Shown here: piece by piece, positions 25,945-36,291 of the stretch | Position numbering within the stretch: position 1 is the first letter of the stretch | Layout of the letters: each line of letters opens with the position of its first letter | Assembly: GCA_017430675.1 (NCBI GenBank) | Contig: JAFRMM010000195.1 | Location: 27,519 to 91,518, forward strand | DNA from: Prevotella sp. | GTDB lineage: Bacteria; Bacteroidota; Bacteroidia; Bacteroidales; Bacteroidaceae | Direction of reading: 5' to 3' | DNA: 64,000 bases | Notes under the pieces: generated by a model | The model's input: only the letters and a program-made list of their open reading frames with translations | Database searches by the model: none | What the model was told of the DNA's origin: nothing | Position numbers and translations under genes: made by a program

Positions 25945-26919
25945 CTACTCTGTCAGGCGGAAGCGGGCGACGAGCGGCAGGTGGTCGCTGTAGCCCTTGC
26001 GGTACTTCATGCCGTAATACGTGCGACGGGGCAGGTAACCGCCGTAGGTCTCATCCTCTTCGAGCAGAAAACGGGGGGAATGCACGAAGACAGTATCTAC
26101 CTTATTATATATATAAGGCGACACGAGGATATGGTCGAGGCTGTTCCACTCACCCTTGTAGCGATAGGTGCCCTTCACCCCGTAGAGGCCAACGGCACCA
26201 CGGCTGATATTCGTGAGCCCCGCCTCGCTGATGTGCACCAAGGCCGGAGAGTCGTAATAGTCGTTGAAGTCGCCCGTGATGAGGATGGCGGCATCGGGCG
26301 AAAGGGCGCGGACGCTATCCACTGACTGCAAGAGACGGCCCGCAGCCTGAAGGCGAAATGGACGACTGGCCTTTTCACCACCATGACGACTTGGTGCATG
26401 GACGACGAAGACATGGAGCGTGTCGCCCGACTGCAGTTCGCCACAGGCATAGAGGATGTCACGCGTGGGGCGCATGCCCTTGATCGTCTCGATACGCAAG
26501 CCGTAGGAGCGTATCAGTCGGAAGGAAAAGGGCGAATACATCAGCGCCACATCGATGCCACGGGCATCGGGCGACTGTGTCATCACATACTCGTAGCCCG
26601 CATTCCTCAGGAGAGAGCGCTTTGTCAGGTCAGTGAGCGCCACATCGTTCTCCACCTCACAGAGCGCAATCATATCGGGGATGCCGTCATCGCAGGTGGA
26701 GAGAATTGACTTGGCGAGACTGTTCTGCTTCTTCCAATAGCGCTTCTTCGTCCAACGGCGCGTGGCGTCGGGCAGGTACTCCGCATCATCCTTTTCCTCA
26801 TCATCAAAGTAGTCGAACAGGTTCTCCACATTATACTCCACGAACGTGAACGGCTTCTGGGCCGACAGTGTGCCTAACGAGAGGCAACAGATGGTCAGCG
26901 TAAGAATTCTTTTAGTCAT
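25945..26919 (-). CDS. Endonuclease/exonuclease/phosphatase family protein
   Basis: Exported member of the EEP fold, 324 residues. A signal peptide (KRILTLTICCLSLGTLSAQ) precedes TFVEYNVENLFDYFDD, whose Asn starts the EEP motif. Then come ALCEVEN (catalytic Glu), HAPSRHGGEKASRP, LITGDFNDYYDS (Asp/Asn) and the C-terminal DH motif YSDHLPLVARF. Substrate may be nucleic acid, phosphoinositide or sugar phosphate. The ATG at 26919 overlaps the upstream NhaC stop by eight bases, which supports it over an upstream in-frame codon. It is the last gene of the 32046-25945 operon. Confidence 0.9.
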   Translation of the reverse strand: MTKRILTLTICCLSLGTLSAQKPFTFVEYNVENLFDYFDDEEKDDAEYLPDATRRWTKKRYWKKQNSLAKSILSTCDDGIPDMIALCEVENDVALTDLTKRSLLRNAGYEYVMTQSPDARGIDVALMYSPFSFRLIRSYGLRIETIKGMRPTRDILYACGELQSGDTLHVFVVHAPSRHGGEKASRPFRLQAAGRLLQSVDSVRALSPDAAILITGDFNDYYDSPALVHISEAGLTNISRGAVGLYGVKGTYRYKGEWNSLDHILVSPYIYNKVDTVFVHSPRFLLEEDETYGGYLPRRTYYGMKYRKGYSDHLPLVARFRLTE

Positions 26920-28327
26920 CTTGTTTTGTTCTTTTGATTTTCCAACCTGTGGCGGCAATGATGATACTCGTCAGGGGCGAGAGATAGTTGAAGAAGCAAT
27001 AGGGCAGATAGGTCAGCGTGGCCACACCAAGCACGGTACTCTGCGTCAGACCACAGGTATTCCAGGGTACCAGCACGGAAGTGACCGTCGCACTGTCCTC
27101 ACACGATCGGCTCAGCAGTCGCGACTCGTAGCCCCGTTCGCGATAAGTGTCCTTGAACATCGAACTGGCGAGCATAATGGACAGATACTGGTCGGCGAGG
27201 GCGATGTTACAGAAGAGCGACGTGCCGACGGTGGATGCCACCAGCGAGGCCGTACCCTTGACAAAGCGGAGCACCAGGCGCATCAGATCGTGCAACTGTC
27301 CTGTCGCTGTCAGTGCGCCACCAAAGGTCTGCGCACAGATGATCAGCCAGATAGTGGGCATCATACCGCCCATGCCGCTGGTCTGTACCAGTTCGTTGAG
27401 CATGGGTACACCCGTCTCGATGTTCGTCGAGCCATAGCACACCTGCATCATGCCCTTATACGAAGCCAGCAGTCCCCCACCCTCGGAGCCGGAGATAGCA
27501 TGCACGAGCGAGGTCTGCACCAACAGCCCCACGACCGCCGCCAAGAGGATAGCCAGAAACAGCACCACCATCGACGGCCACCGACGGGCAATCATCACGC
27601 CCGTCAGGACGGGTACGATCAGGAGCCAGGGAGATATCACGAATGTCCGTTGCAGCCCTTCCATAAACTCCGCCACATTACCATGTCCAGAGACATTCAT
27701 CGTGAATCCCGCAATCAGGAAGACGGTGAGCGAGACGAGGAACGTGGGAATCGTGGTGAACATCATATAGCGGATATGCGTGAAGAGTGGCGTTCCAGAA
27801 ACACTGGATGCCAGAACGGTCGTATCAGACAGCGGTGAGAGTTTATCGCCGAAATAGGCACCCGTGATGATCGAGCCCGCAATCCAGCCATCGTCGAAGC
27901 CATGTGCCTTACCGATACCCATCAGGGCGAGACCAATCGTAGCCACCGTGGTCCACGACGAGCCGATCATCAGACTCACCAAGGCACAGAGGATGCTACT
28001 GCTGACAAGGAACACCTCGGGACGGATGATCTGCATGCCGTAATAGATCATCGTCGGCACGATGCCCGACACCATCCACGTACCACCGATGGCACCGATC
28101 AATAACAGGATGACAATGGCGGGCGTGCAACTGGCGATCTTCGCCGTAATTTCCTTCTCTAAGTTCTCCCATTCCAGCCGTTTCTGAAAATGGCCGATGA
28201 GCACGCTGACAGCCGAGGCCGCCAACAATGACACCTGACTGGCACCATCCAATGTTGCGTTACCGAAGACGGCAACGCAACACGTAATCAGTACGATCAG
28301 TACCAGAAATGGGATGAACGACAGCAT
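26912..28327 (-). CDS. NhaC family Na+/H+ antiporter
   Basis: Polytopic inner-membrane protein of 471 residues. NhaC-family features: IGSSWTTVATIGLALMGIG, GAYFGDKLSPLSDTTVLASS (conserved Asp-rich segment in the ion path), and CEDSATVTSVLVPWNTCG. It exchanges Na+ for H+, or in some relatives another cation or a dicarboxylate. It starts directly after the POT transporter gene with no gap, so sodium and proton gradients used for peptide uptake may be linked. Substrate is inferred from family only. Confidence 0.9.
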   Translation of the reverse strand: MLSFIPFLVLIVLITCCVAVFGNATLDGASQVSLLAASAVSVLIGHFQKRLEWENLEKEITAKIASCTPAIVILLLIGAIGGTWMVSGIVPTMIYYGMQIIRPEVFLVSSSILCALVSLMIGSSWTTVATIGLALMGIGKAHGFDDGWIAGSIITGAYFGDKLSPLSDTTVLASSVSGTPLFTHIRYMMFTTIPTFLVSLTVFLIAGFTMNVSGHGNVAEFMEGLQRTFVISPWLLIVPVLTGVMIARRWPSMVVLFLAILLAAVVGLLVQTSLVHAISGSEGGGLLASYKGMMQVCYGSTNIETGVPMLNELVQTSGMGGMMPTIWLIICAQTFGGALTATGQLHDLMRLVLRFVKGTASLVASTVGTSLFCNIALADQYLSIMLASSMFKDTYRERGYESRLLSRSCEDSATVTSVLVPWNTCGLTQSTVLGVATLTYLPYCFFNYLSPLTSIIIAATGWKIKRTKQDD

Positions 28328-29863
28328 TTAGCAGACTTTCTCGAGTCGCTTCATCATGGCGAACATGAAGATCGCTGCCAAGAGACAGACGCCGAGGAAG
28401 ACGCTCCAGCAGACCCAGAGAGGCACGGTGCCCCACAGCAAACCGCCAATCACGACAAGTTGGTTACCGATGGCCGTGGCCACGAACCAGCCACCCATCA
28501 TCATACCCTTGTACTTCGGGGGAGCCACCTTCGATACGAACGAGATACCCATCGGAGAGAGCAACAACTCACCAAAGGTCAAAACCAGATAAACCATAAT
28601 GAGCAGGTTAGGCGTAACGTCGGCCACATGCTTTCCAACGGGGTTGCCGTCGGCATCCATCACCGTCTCAGGCGTAGGAAGACCAAACGAGCCGAAGGCC
28701 ATCAGGGCGTAGGCGATGGCTGCCACGATCATACCATAGGCAATCTTTCGCGGAGCAGAGGGCTCCTTGCCCTTGGCAGCCAGCGCGCCGAAGATCGCCA
28801 TCGACACAGGTGTCAGCGCCACCACGTAGAACGGATTGAACTGCTGGAAGATAGGAGCAGAGACAGAGACACTGCCAGCATCGTCGTACTGGAGGAACAA
28901 GAAGCAGAGGGCCATGCCAATGACAACGGCAGAGATGGCCTTGCCCTTGCCAGTCTTTGACTGGAACAGCGAGAACAAGGCATAGACAATGAAGATGACG
29001 GCCACGAGGTTCCATACATCGAAGCACATGGCCTGCAAGCCATCGGCAGACTGTGCCGTGAACTCATCGGCAAAGTAAGTCAGCGACAGACCGTTCTGGT
29101 GGAAAGCCATCCAGAAGAAGATCACTACCGCATAGACGAGACAGAGCGCCACGATACGCTGCGAGGTCTCCTCCTTCGTCAGTTCGGGCTCCGTGCTGGC
29201 GGCTTCAGCCTTGACGGCATCCTTCTTCGCACCTCCCTCCGTATGGCGGAAAGTAGAACGGAAAATATAATAAATGGCGATGGAAAGAATCAGCGATGCA
29301 CAGGCTACGGCAAACGAGAAGTGATAGGCATCGTTCGACGAATAGCCCAGAGCGGTCTCAGCGTACTCCTTGATCTTAATGGCTGCCGTCGGAGCAAACA
29401 GGGCACCGATATTGATGGCCATATAGAAGATAGAGAAACCGGCATCGCGCTTGTCCTTATACTGCGGATCGTTGTAGAGATCGCCTACCATCACCTGGAG
29501 GTTTCCCTTGAAGAGGCCAGTGCCAAGACCGATGAGCAACAGGGCTGCCAACATCACGATGAGGGCAAAGGAGTCACCACCCAGAGGTACCGACAACAAC
29601 AGATAACCGCCAAACATGATGATGATACCTGTGGTCACCATACGGCCAAAGCCGAACTTGTCGGCCATGATACCACCAATGAGCGGGAGGAAATACACCA
29701 GCATGAGGAATGAACTGTAGATTGTACCAGCCATGGCAGGTGACAATCCGTAATTAGCCCTTAAGAACAGGGCGAAAACTGCGAGCATCGTGTAGTAACC
29801 GAATCGCTCACCCGTGTTGGCCAGTGCCAACGCAAATAATCCTTTAGGTTGTCCTTCGAACAT
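28328..29863 (-). CDS. POT family proton-dependent peptide transporter
   Basis: Proton-coupled oligopeptide symporter of 511 residues with about 14 helices. The N-terminal helix has the ExxER-like proton motif in degenerate form (NTGERFGYYTM). The signature GGIMADKFGFGRMV and the family segment FSIFYMAINIGALFAP follow. A long cytoplasmic linker around residues 210-235 (KDAVKAEAASTEPELTKEE) separates the halves. Two bases separate it from the upstream barrel gene. It imports di- and tripeptides, in line with a proteolytic or ammonia-using lifestyle. Confidence 0.93.
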   Translation of the reverse strand: MFEGQPKGLFALALANTGERFGYYTMLAVFALFLRANYGLSPAMAGTIYSSFLMLVYFLPLIGGIMADKFGFGRMVTTGIIIMFGGYLLLSVPLGGDSFALIVMLAALLLIGLGTGLFKGNLQVMVGDLYNDPQYKDKRDAGFSIFYMAINIGALFAPTAAIKIKEYAETALGYSSNDAYHFSFAVACASLILSIAIYYIFRSTFRHTEGGAKKDAVKAEAASTEPELTKEETSQRIVALCLVYAVVIFFWMAFHQNGLSLTYFADEFTAQSADGLQAMCFDVWNLVAVIFIVYALFSLFQSKTGKGKAISAVVIGMALCFLFLQYDDAGSVSVSAPIFQQFNPFYVVALTPVSMAIFGALAAKGKEPSAPRKIAYGMIVAAIAYALMAFGSFGLPTPETVMDADGNPVGKHVADVTPNLLIMVYLVLTFGELLLSPMGISFVSKVAPPKYKGMMMGGWFVATAIGNQLVVIGGLLWGTVPLWVCWSVFLGVCLLAAIFMFAMMKRLEKVC

Positions 29864-29865
29864 AG

Positions 29866-30648
29866 TTATTTAATATTTGAGTTTTTAGTCCTGATAATAT
29901 CAAAGAGGTATGTGAACTTAATGACGATATTGCCGAAGTTGGAACGACCGAAGTAGTCGCGCTTCGTCGAACCATACATATTCCCCAAGCCGTAGTAGTA
30001 GCGGGCATCGACGAGGAAATGTCCCACATGGCGGTTGCTGTATTCAAGACCTGCGCCCACTGCAATACCATAGTCAAACTTATTCTCCACAGCCATCGTG
30101 TCCTGTGCCATCACATGCGATGCCCGTTTACCGCTGTATTGGTATTCTATCGACATGGGATCAAAGGCAGGCTGATGAGCATCAAAGTTTGAGTCTATCT
30201 TATCACTCAGAAAAAAACCGAACTGAGGTCCTATCTGAAAGAATGCCTGGAAGCCGTTGCGCTCGCGGCCCCATCCCAGACGAGCAAAGACAGGCATCTG
30301 CACATAGTTCATCTGCCTGGAATAGCGAAGCGTCTGAGAAGGATCAGTATGCAACGGTACTGGCTGGTCCTGCATATCGAGAATATCCTCCTTCCAGCCG
30401 ATCTGCGCATAGTTGACCTCAGCCACCACGGCACAGATGCTCTTGAAGTATTTCTCACAGGTATAGCGGACTGTCACACCTCCCGTCATGCCCCCTTGGA
30501 ATCCCTGTGGCACCTTGGGCATAAAGGACACGTTACTCATAACGTATCCCCCATTGACACCAATGGCAAGATCCTTTCTGAACTCACCCACCTGGGCGGA
30601 TGCAGATAAAGGTAAAAGGGTAAACAGTATGAAGAGTAGGCGGCGCAT
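29866..30648 (-). CDS. PorT family outer-membrane beta-barrel protein
   Basis: A 260-residue exported barrel. The signal peptide is RRLLFILFTLLPLSASAQ. Alternating strands follow: LAIGVNGGYVMSNVSFMP, GMTGGVTVRYTCEKYF, ICAVVAEVNYAQIGW, YVQMPVFARLGWG and GFQAFFQIGPQFGFFLSD, a pattern typical of PorT (outer-membrane factor of type IX secretion) and related porin-family proteins. True PorT function is not certain. It lies three bases after the LysM gene in the same operon. Confidence 0.78.
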   Translation of the reverse strand: MRRLLFILFTLLPLSASAQVGEFRKDLAIGVNGGYVMSNVSFMPKVPQGFQGGMTGGVTVRYTCEKYFKSICAVVAEVNYAQIGWKEDILDMQDQPVPLHTDPSQTLRYSRQMNYVQMPVFARLGWGRERNGFQAFFQIGPQFGFFLSDKIDSNFDAHQPAFDPMSIEYQYSGKRASHVMAQDTMAVENKFDYGIAVGAGLEYSNRHVGHFLVDARYYYGLGNMYGSTKRDYFGRSNFGNIVIKFTYLFDIIRTKNSNIK

Positions 30649-30651
30649 AGG

Positions 30652-32046
30652 TTAAAACTTGATGGTTTCCACCAGATGTTCCGGCTTGTAATGTACGAAA
30701 AGCAGTGTATTATTCCTCAGGCCACCATTGCCATAGCGCTCAAACTGCAAGGGCGTCTGTACAGGCGGATAGCCAAACATACCCGCTGCCCCGTTGAAGG
30801 ATTTGCCGTACTTATGCAAGCCCTTCAGGAAGAAATAGGCATGGTCGAAGCCCGTGATGGCAAAGCGCGGCAGAACTGTCTGCATGTCCGCATGGAAGTT
30901 CCAGCGGTACTTCTGCTGCAGACGCTGTGTGGCTGGTGACACGGGATTATAATAGAATACCGACGGGATATAAGTATTAAACTTATAATAGTTCTCCAGA
31001 TGAGCGCGGGTGTACATCAGCCAGTCCGTATAGCCGAACATCGTGATCTCCAACTCCGGACTACTCGTCTTCAGACCGTTGATCTTTGAGAAGGCCACAC
31101 CCAACTCCTGCGAGCGGCCTGTATTCAAGATCACTATATTCTGTTTCTTACGACTGAAAGCCTTCGAGAAATTATCCTCGCCCGACTTCAGATTAGTCAC
31201 GGCATACTCTATACCCTGTTGTTCCAACTCACGGCGCAGTCCAGAAGTAAAGTTGCCTTTCTTACTCGTAGAGTCATTGCAGTCGATGAAAACGGGATGA
31301 TAGTCCTTGAAACGTTCCATGAAATGGGTAATGGTCTGCTCATTGATGGACGTGGGCGACTGCCATATCTGGAAAATATTACGATTGGTCGTCAGTTGCG
31401 GCGCATTGATGGAGAATGGGATCACCAGACGGATATCGTAATGTTTTACAAATTCAGACAGTACATCCATCTGCTTGGAGTAAAGCGGACCAATGATCAG
31501 GTCACATTTCGTGGCGGCATCATCGAGAAGCACAGGACGTATATCCCCGTCCTCTGGCGTGTTCCAGGCATGGATATCCACAGAGATACCCTCTTTCTTC
31601 AGACTGTCACAGGCCATCAGCACCCCACGGTAATACTCCACCATTCGACGGCCATCGCCATTGATATCATGCAAGGGCAACATCACCCCCAGGCGGATAG
31701 CACGATTACGCACATCGTCATCGGAAGAGGTGCCAGTAGGGCTAGAATTGCTAAAATTACTAGGATTGTCAGGATTACTAGGATTGCTAGGACTACTATT
31801 CTTACTAGAGAAAGGAATCCTCAGGATATCACCCTTCTTTAGTTCATAGTCAGGATTCTTCATCTCAGGGTTTGCCTCGATCAGTTCGTCAATGGTGATC
31901 TCATACATCCTGGAGATACCGAAGATCGTCTCCTTCCGCTTCACCTTATGCAAACCACGAATGGATCCATCCTCCTGGGCAGAGATGACTCCTACGGCTA
32001 CAAAAAGCACCGCTATCAGCAAAAAATATCTTAAAACTCGGGTCAT
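30652..32046 (-). CDS. LysM domain protein with periplasmic-binding-like domain
   Basis: Exported protein of about 464 residues. After the signal peptide (VLRYFLLIAVLFVAVGVISA) there is one LysM domain (HKVKRKETIFGISRMYEITI to LKKGDILRIPF, about residues 30-80), a low-complexity linker of Ser/Asn/Pro repeats (about 85-105), then a type I periplasmic-binding-like fold (IRLGVMLPLHDINGDGRRMVEYYRG onward). Binding to peptidoglycan is expected. The ATG at 32046 is preferred to an upstream TTG. It is first in a five-gene operon driven by promoter repeat copy B. Confidence 0.87.
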   Translation of the reverse strand: MTRVLRYFLLIAVLFVAVGVISAQEDGSIRGLHKVKRKETIFGISRMYEITIDELIEANPEMKNPDYELKKGDILRIPFSSKNSSPSNPSNPDNPSNFSNSSPTGTSSDDDVRNRAIRLGVMLPLHDINGDGRRMVEYYRGVLMACDSLKKEGISVDIHAWNTPEDGDIRPVLLDDAATKCDLIIGPLYSKQMDVLSEFVKHYDIRLVIPFSINAPQLTTNRNIFQIWQSPTSINEQTITHFMERFKDYHPVFIDCNDSTSKKGNFTSGLRRELEQQGIEYAVTNLKSGEDNFSKAFSRKKQNIVILNTGRSQELGVAFSKINGLKTSSPELEITMFGYTDWLMYTRAHLENYYKFNTYIPSVFYYNPVSPATQRLQQKYRWNFHADMQTVLPRFAITGFDHAYFFLKGLHKYGKSFNGAAGMFGYPPVQTPLQFERYGNGGLRNNTLLFVHYKPEHLVETIKF

Positions 32047-32073
32047 AATCTCAAAATTTAGCAATTTCGCCTA

Positions 32074-32133
32074 CAAAAGTACAAAATAATTGTGAATTGT
32101 GAATTATGAATTATGAATTATTTACTATCTTTG
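32074..32133. promoter_or_regulatory. Divergent promoter repeat, copy B
   Basis: CAAAAGTA (32074-32081; TACTTTTG on minus, for the LysM operon), a 44-base core with three GAATT(G/A)TGAATT units, then TATCTTTG (32126-32133, for the T9SS cargo gene). Same 52-base offset between -7 boxes as copies A and C. Confidence 0.78.
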
Positions 32134-32152
32134 CACATTAAAGCGAACAAAA

Positions 32153-32842
32153 ATGGAAATAAACAGGTTTTTTCTGACTGCGTTGACAGTATTTCTGTCT
32201 GTTTGGTGTGTGGCACAGGACAACTACCCTTACGTTTCTCCCACAGCCACCTATCTGAATGACGAGGGTGAGGAAACGGTGAGTACTGACAACATTGCAG
32301 GACAGGCTCCACTGACAGTCACCTTCCGCGCCAACCCCCACGACATTGATGGCCATTCGCCATCCTACGAATGGCATTTCCGCATGGAGGGAGAAAGCAA
32401 GGAAATGGCAGTACGCTACGAGGAAGACACGGAATATACCTTCACCATGGCAGGAACAACCCGCGTGACTCTTTTTTTCAGACCCGATGCAGGCGAGGAG
32501 GCCATCGACTCTACCGTGTTCATGGTAACGGTCAGTGAGAGTAAACTGGTCTTCCCCAATGCCTTCTCACCCAATGGTGACCAGATTAACGACGTGTTCA
32601 AGGCCAAGGAATACCAGAGCATTGTCGAGTTTCATGCATATATCTTCAACCGCTGGGGACAGAAAATTTATGACTGGACGGATCCTACTGGAGGTTGGGA
32701 CGGTACCTACAGTGGCAAGGACGTGAAGGAAGGAGTCTATTTCCTGCTCTGTAAGGCCAAGGGAGCAGATGGCAGAGAATACAACATCAAGAAAGACGTA
32801 AACCTATTAAGAGGTTACATAGAGACCACGTCAGACAACTAA
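32153..32842 (+). CDS. Secreted protein with PKD-like and CHU_C (type IX secretion) domains
   Basis: A 229-residue exported protein. The signal peptide ([20 protein letters not shown]) is followed by an Ig/PKD-like domain (about residues 45-135: [27 protein letters not shown]). The C-terminal gliding-motility domain is a match to type B T9SS sorting domains: [57 protein letters not shown]. It should cross the outer membrane through the type IX system. It shares its promoter region with the PorT/LysM operon and lies two bases before uvrA, so uvrA is probably co-transcribed. Confidence 0.88.
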   Translation: MEINRFFLTALTVFLSVWCVAQDNYPYVSPTATYLNDEGEETVSTDNIAGQAPLTVTFRANPHDIDGHSPSYEWHFRMEGESKEMAVRYEEDTEYTFTMAGTTRVTLFFRPDAGEEAIDSTVFMVTVSESKLVFPNAFSPNGDQINDVFKAKEYQSIVEFHAYIFNRWGQKIYDWTDPTGGWDGTYSGKDVKEGVYFLLCKAKGADGREYNIKKDVNLLRGYIETTSDN

Positions 32843-32844
32843 GC

Positions 32845-35664
32845 ATGAAGACAGACGACAAGATCAATGTTTTTGGTGCGCGCGTACATAATCTTAAAAA
32901 TATAGACGTCGAGATACCACGCCACTCTCTGACGGTCATCACTGGCCTCAGTGGAAGTGGCAAGTCATCATTGGCCTTCGATACCATCTTTGCCGAAGGA
33001 CAGCGCCGCTATATCGAAACCTTCTCTGCTTACGCCCGTAATTTCCTCGGTGGCATGGAGCGGCCAGATGTGGATAAGATCACAGGTCTCTCCCCTGTTA
33101 TCAGCATCGAACAAAAGACCACTAATAAGAACCCACGTTCCACCGTTGGCACCACGACGGAAGTCTATGACTATATGCGTCTGCTCTTTGCCCGTGCAGG
33201 ACGTGCCTACAGTTATGCCACAGGCGAGGAAATGGTGAAATATACGGAGGAGAAGGTGCTCGACATGATCCTCCACGACTATGCGGACAAAAAAATCTTC
33301 ATCCTCGCCCCACTCGTCCGAAGCCGCAAGGGTCACTACCGCGAACTCTTCGAGTCGATGCGCCGGAAGGGCTACCTGAATATCCGTGTCGATGGTCAGT
33401 TGATGGAGATCACCCGTGGCATGAAGGTAGATCGTTACAAGAACCACGACATTGAGGTGGTCATCGACAAATTGGCTGTCAGCGATAAGGACACAGACCG
33501 TCTGAAGAAGTCGGTCTCCATCGCCATGAAGCAGGGCGATGGCCTCATCATGATTCTGGATAAGGACTCTGGCGACATCAAACATTTCTCCAAGCGACTG
33601 ATGTGTCCTACGACGGGCATCAGTTACTCAGACCCTGCGCCCAACAACTTCTCCTTCAACTCTCCCCAGGGGGCCTGTCCCCATTGCAAGGGATTAGGTG
33701 TCATCAACCAGATAGACCTCACGAAAGTCATCCCAGACCGCAAGCAGAATATCCACGACGGCGGTATCGTGCCTCTCGGCAAGTACAAGAACCAGATGAT
33801 CTTCTGGCAGATTGATGCCATCCTCAAGAAATACGAGTGCGACGTGAATACGCCCATCGAGGAGATCCCTGAGGAAGCGCTCCGCGAGGTACTCTACGGC
33901 TCGCTGGAGAATGTGCGCATCGACAAGGAACTCGTGCATACCTCCAGCGACTATTTCATCGCCTTCGACGGTATCATCAAATACCTGCGCAACGTGATGG
34001 ACAACGACGACTCCGCCGCGGGCCAGAAATGGGCAGACCAGTTCCTGGCAGAGCGCGAGTGTCCCGAGTGTCACGGTCAGCGACTGAACCGCGAGGCCCT
34101 CTCGTATAAGATATGGGACAAGAACATCGCCGAACTCGCCTCGATGGATATCTCCGAACTGCGCGAATGGCTCGATGAGGTGGAAGAACACCTTGACCAC
34201 CAGCAACAGCAGATCGCCCACGAGATCCTGAAGGAGATCCGTACTCGTCTGGACTTCCTGCTCGAAGTGGGACTGGACTATCTCGCCCTCAACCGTCAGT
34301 CTGCCTCGCTCTCAGGCGGTGAGAGCCAGCGCATCCGCCTCGCCACACAGATAGGCTCGCAACTCGTCAATGTGCTCTATATCCTCGATGAGCCCAGCAT
34401 CGGTCTCCACCAGCGCGACAATGAACGCCTCATCCATTCCCTGAAGGCCCTGCGAGACCTGGGCAACACCGTCATCGTTGTGGAGCATGACCAGGATATG
34501 ATGCTCAATGCCGACTATATCGTCGATATTGGTCCCCGTGCAGGACGGAAAGGCGGCGAAGTGGTCTTCCAGGGCACACCCGAGGAGATGCTCAAGACGG
34601 AGACTATCACCGCCCAGTACCTCAACGGCCAACAGCAGATCGCCATTCCAGAAAAGCGTCGTAAGGGAAATGGCCAGAGCCTCATCTTGAAAGGTTGCAC
34701 GGGCAACAACCTCAAGCATGTCGATGTGGAGTTTCCCCTCGGCAAACTCATCCTCGTCACGGGTGTCAGCGGCTCAGGCAAATCAACGCTCATCAACGAG
34801 ACCCTGCAGCCCATCCTCTCCCGGCATTTCTACCGTTCCCTGAAAATTCCCATGCCCTACGACAGTATCGAGGGTCTGGAATATATAGATAAGGTGGTCG
34901 ATGTGGATCAGAGCCCCATTGGTCGTACGCCACGCTCTAATCCTGCCACCTATACAGGCGTCTTCTCCGATATCCGCAGTCTGTTCGTGAATCTCCCTGA
35001 GGCCAAGATCCGCGGCTATAAGCCCGGGCGCTTCTCCTTTAACGTGAAGGGTGGCCGCTGTGAGGCCTGTGGCGGCAATGGCTACAAGACCATCGAGATG
35101 AACTTCCTGCCTGATATCCAAGTGCCCTGTGAGGAGTGTCACGGCAAGCGCTATAACCGTGAGACGCTCGAAGTACGTTATAAGGGTAAGTCGATTGCCG
35201 ATGTGCTCGACATGACCATCAATCAGGCCGTGGAGTTCTTCGAGAACGTGCCCGATATCCTCCGTAAGATCAAGACCATCCAGGACGTGGGTCTGGGCTA
35301 TATCAAATTGGGGCAGCCCTCCACTACCCTGTCAGGCGGTGAGAGCCAGCGCGTGAAACTCGCCACCGAACTCTCAAAGAAAGACACGGGCAAGACACTC
35401 TATATCCTCGACGAGCCCACGACGGGTCTGCACTTCGAAGATATCCGCATCCTGATGGACGTGCTCCAGAAACTCGTGGACAGAGGCAATACCGTCATCA
35501 TTATCGAGCACAACCTCGACGTCGTCAAACTGGCCGACTGGATCATTGACATGGGACCCGAGGGAGGTCGCAAGGGCGGACAAGTTCTCTCTACTGGCAC
35601 CCCCGAACAAATTGCCAAGTCCAAGAAGGGCTATACGCCCCAGTTTATTCGGAAGTTTTTCTGA
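32845..35664 (+). CDS. uvrA: UvrABC system protein A
   Basis: DNA damage recognition ATPase of nucleotide excision repair, 939 residues, full length. It has two ABC modules. The first Walker A is [12 protein letters not shown] near residue 31; the second is [12 protein letters not shown] near residue 640. Signatures [12 protein letters not shown] and [12 protein letters not shown] and two ILDEP Walker B motifs are present. Zinc-finger cysteines appear in [16 protein letters not shown] and CEACGGNG...CEECHGKR. Its start is two bases after the stop of the secreted protein and it converges with xpt, nine bases away. Confidence 0.97.
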   Translation: MKTDDKINVFGARVHNLKNIDVEIPRHSLTVITGLSGSGKSSLAFDTIFAEGQRRYIETFSAYARNFLGGMERPDVDKITGLSPVISIEQKTTNKNPRSTVGTTTEVYDYMRLLFARAGRAYSYATGEEMVKYTEEKVLDMILHDYADKKIFILAPLVRSRKGHYRELFESMRRKGYLNIRVDGQLMEITRGMKVDRYKNHDIEVVIDKLAVSDKDTDRLKKSVSIAMKQGDGLIMILDKDSGDIKHFSKRLMCPTTGISYSDPAPNNFSFNSPQGACPHCKGLGVINQIDLTKVIPDRKQNIHDGGIVPLGKYKNQMIFWQIDAILKKYECDVNTPIEEIPEEALREVLYGSLENVRIDKELVHTSSDYFIAFDGIIKYLRNVMDNDDSAAGQKWADQFLAERECPECHGQRLNREALSYKIWDKNIAELASMDISELREWLDEVEEHLDHQQQQIAHEILKEIRTRLDFLLEVGLDYLALNRQSASLSGGESQRIRLATQIGSQLVNVLYILDEPSIGLHQRDNERLIHSLKALRDLGNTVIVVEHDQDMMLNADYIVDIGPRAGRKGGEVVFQGTPEEMLKTETITAQYLNGQQQIAIPEKRRKGNGQSLILKGCTGNNLKHVDVEFPLGKLILVTGVSGSGKSTLINETLQPILSRHFYRSLKIPMPYDSIEGLEYIDKVVDVDQSPIGRTPRSNPATYTGVFSDIRSLFVNLPEAKIRGYKPGRFSFNVKGGRCEACGGNGYKTIEMNFLPDIQVPCEECHGKRYNRETLEVRYKGKSIADVLDMTINQAVEFFENVPDILRKIKTIQDVGLGYIKLGQPSTTLSGGESQRVKLATELSKKDTGKTLYILDEPTTGLHFEDIRILMDVLQKLVDRGNTVIIIEHNLDVVKLADWIIDMGPEGGRKGGQVLSTGTPEQIAKSKKGYTPQFIRKFF

Positions 35665-35673
35665 AACAGCAAA

Positions 35674-36252
35674 CTACTCTTTCAGTTTGATCTCGTTATT
35701 CTCCAGCGACTCGATGATGGCGAGCGACTCAATGCGCCTGACACCCTCAGCCATCAGCACCTCGCGCCCGTGCTGGAATGCCTTCTCGATGATGAAGCCC
35801 ATGCCCTCGATGGTGGCTCCTGCCTGACGGCACAGGTCAAGGATCCCCATGCCCGCATTGCCGAAGGCGAGGAAATCATCCACGAAGAGCACATGATCCT
35901 CAGCCGTCAGGTATTCCTTACTGATCACCATCGTATAGTCACGGTGCTTGGTAAACGAGGTGACGGTCGAGACGTACATATCGTCCATCGTCGAAGGCTT
36001 TTTCTTCTTGGCAAACACCACGGGCAGTTCCATCAGATAGCCCAGCATGATGGCGGGGGCAATACCCGAGGCCTCGACCGTCAGGATCTTGTTGATAGGT
36101 ACATCGGCAAAGCGGCGGATCAGTTCGATGGCCACCTGCTTCATCAGGTAAGGATCCATCTGGTGGTTGATGAAGCGATCCACCTTGAGGATACCCCCTT
36201 CGTAGCATCGTCCGTCCTTCAGAATACGGTCACGTAAAGGTTTCAGTGTCAT
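35674..36252 (-). CDS. xpt: Xanthine phosphoribosyltransferase
   Basis: Type I phosphoribosyltransferase of 192 residues that makes XMP from xanthine and PRPP in the cytoplasm. The start [20 protein letters not shown] and the segments [19 protein letters not shown] and FAKKKKPST are characteristic of Xpt. The PRPP-binding motif is [13 protein letters not shown] near residue 128. It follows guanine deaminase by 16 bases in the same operon, so the pair would convert guanine to xanthine and then XMP. Confidence 0.93.
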   Translation of the reverse strand: MTLKPLRDRILKDGRCYEGGILKVDRFINHQMDPYLMKQVAIELIRRFADVPINKILTVEASGIAPAIMLGYLMELPVVFAKKKKPSTMDDMYVSTVTSFTKHRDYTMVISKEYLTAEDHVLFVDDFLAFGNAGMGILDLCRQAGATIEGMGFIIEKAFQHGREVLMAEGVRRIESLAIIESLENNEIKLKE

Positions 36253-36253
36253 A

Positions 36254-36291
36254 ACTATCGTTTATTGTTTATCGGTTATTGGTTATTGGTT
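36254..36291. repeat. AT-rich GGTTATT repeat at the end of guanine deaminase
   Basis: Tandem units of TTATTGGTTATTGG with TTTATTG/TTTATCG. On the minus strand the units encode the last residues of GuaD (EPITNNR-stop) and fill the gap before xpt. Related to 18341-18370. Confidence 0.55.
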
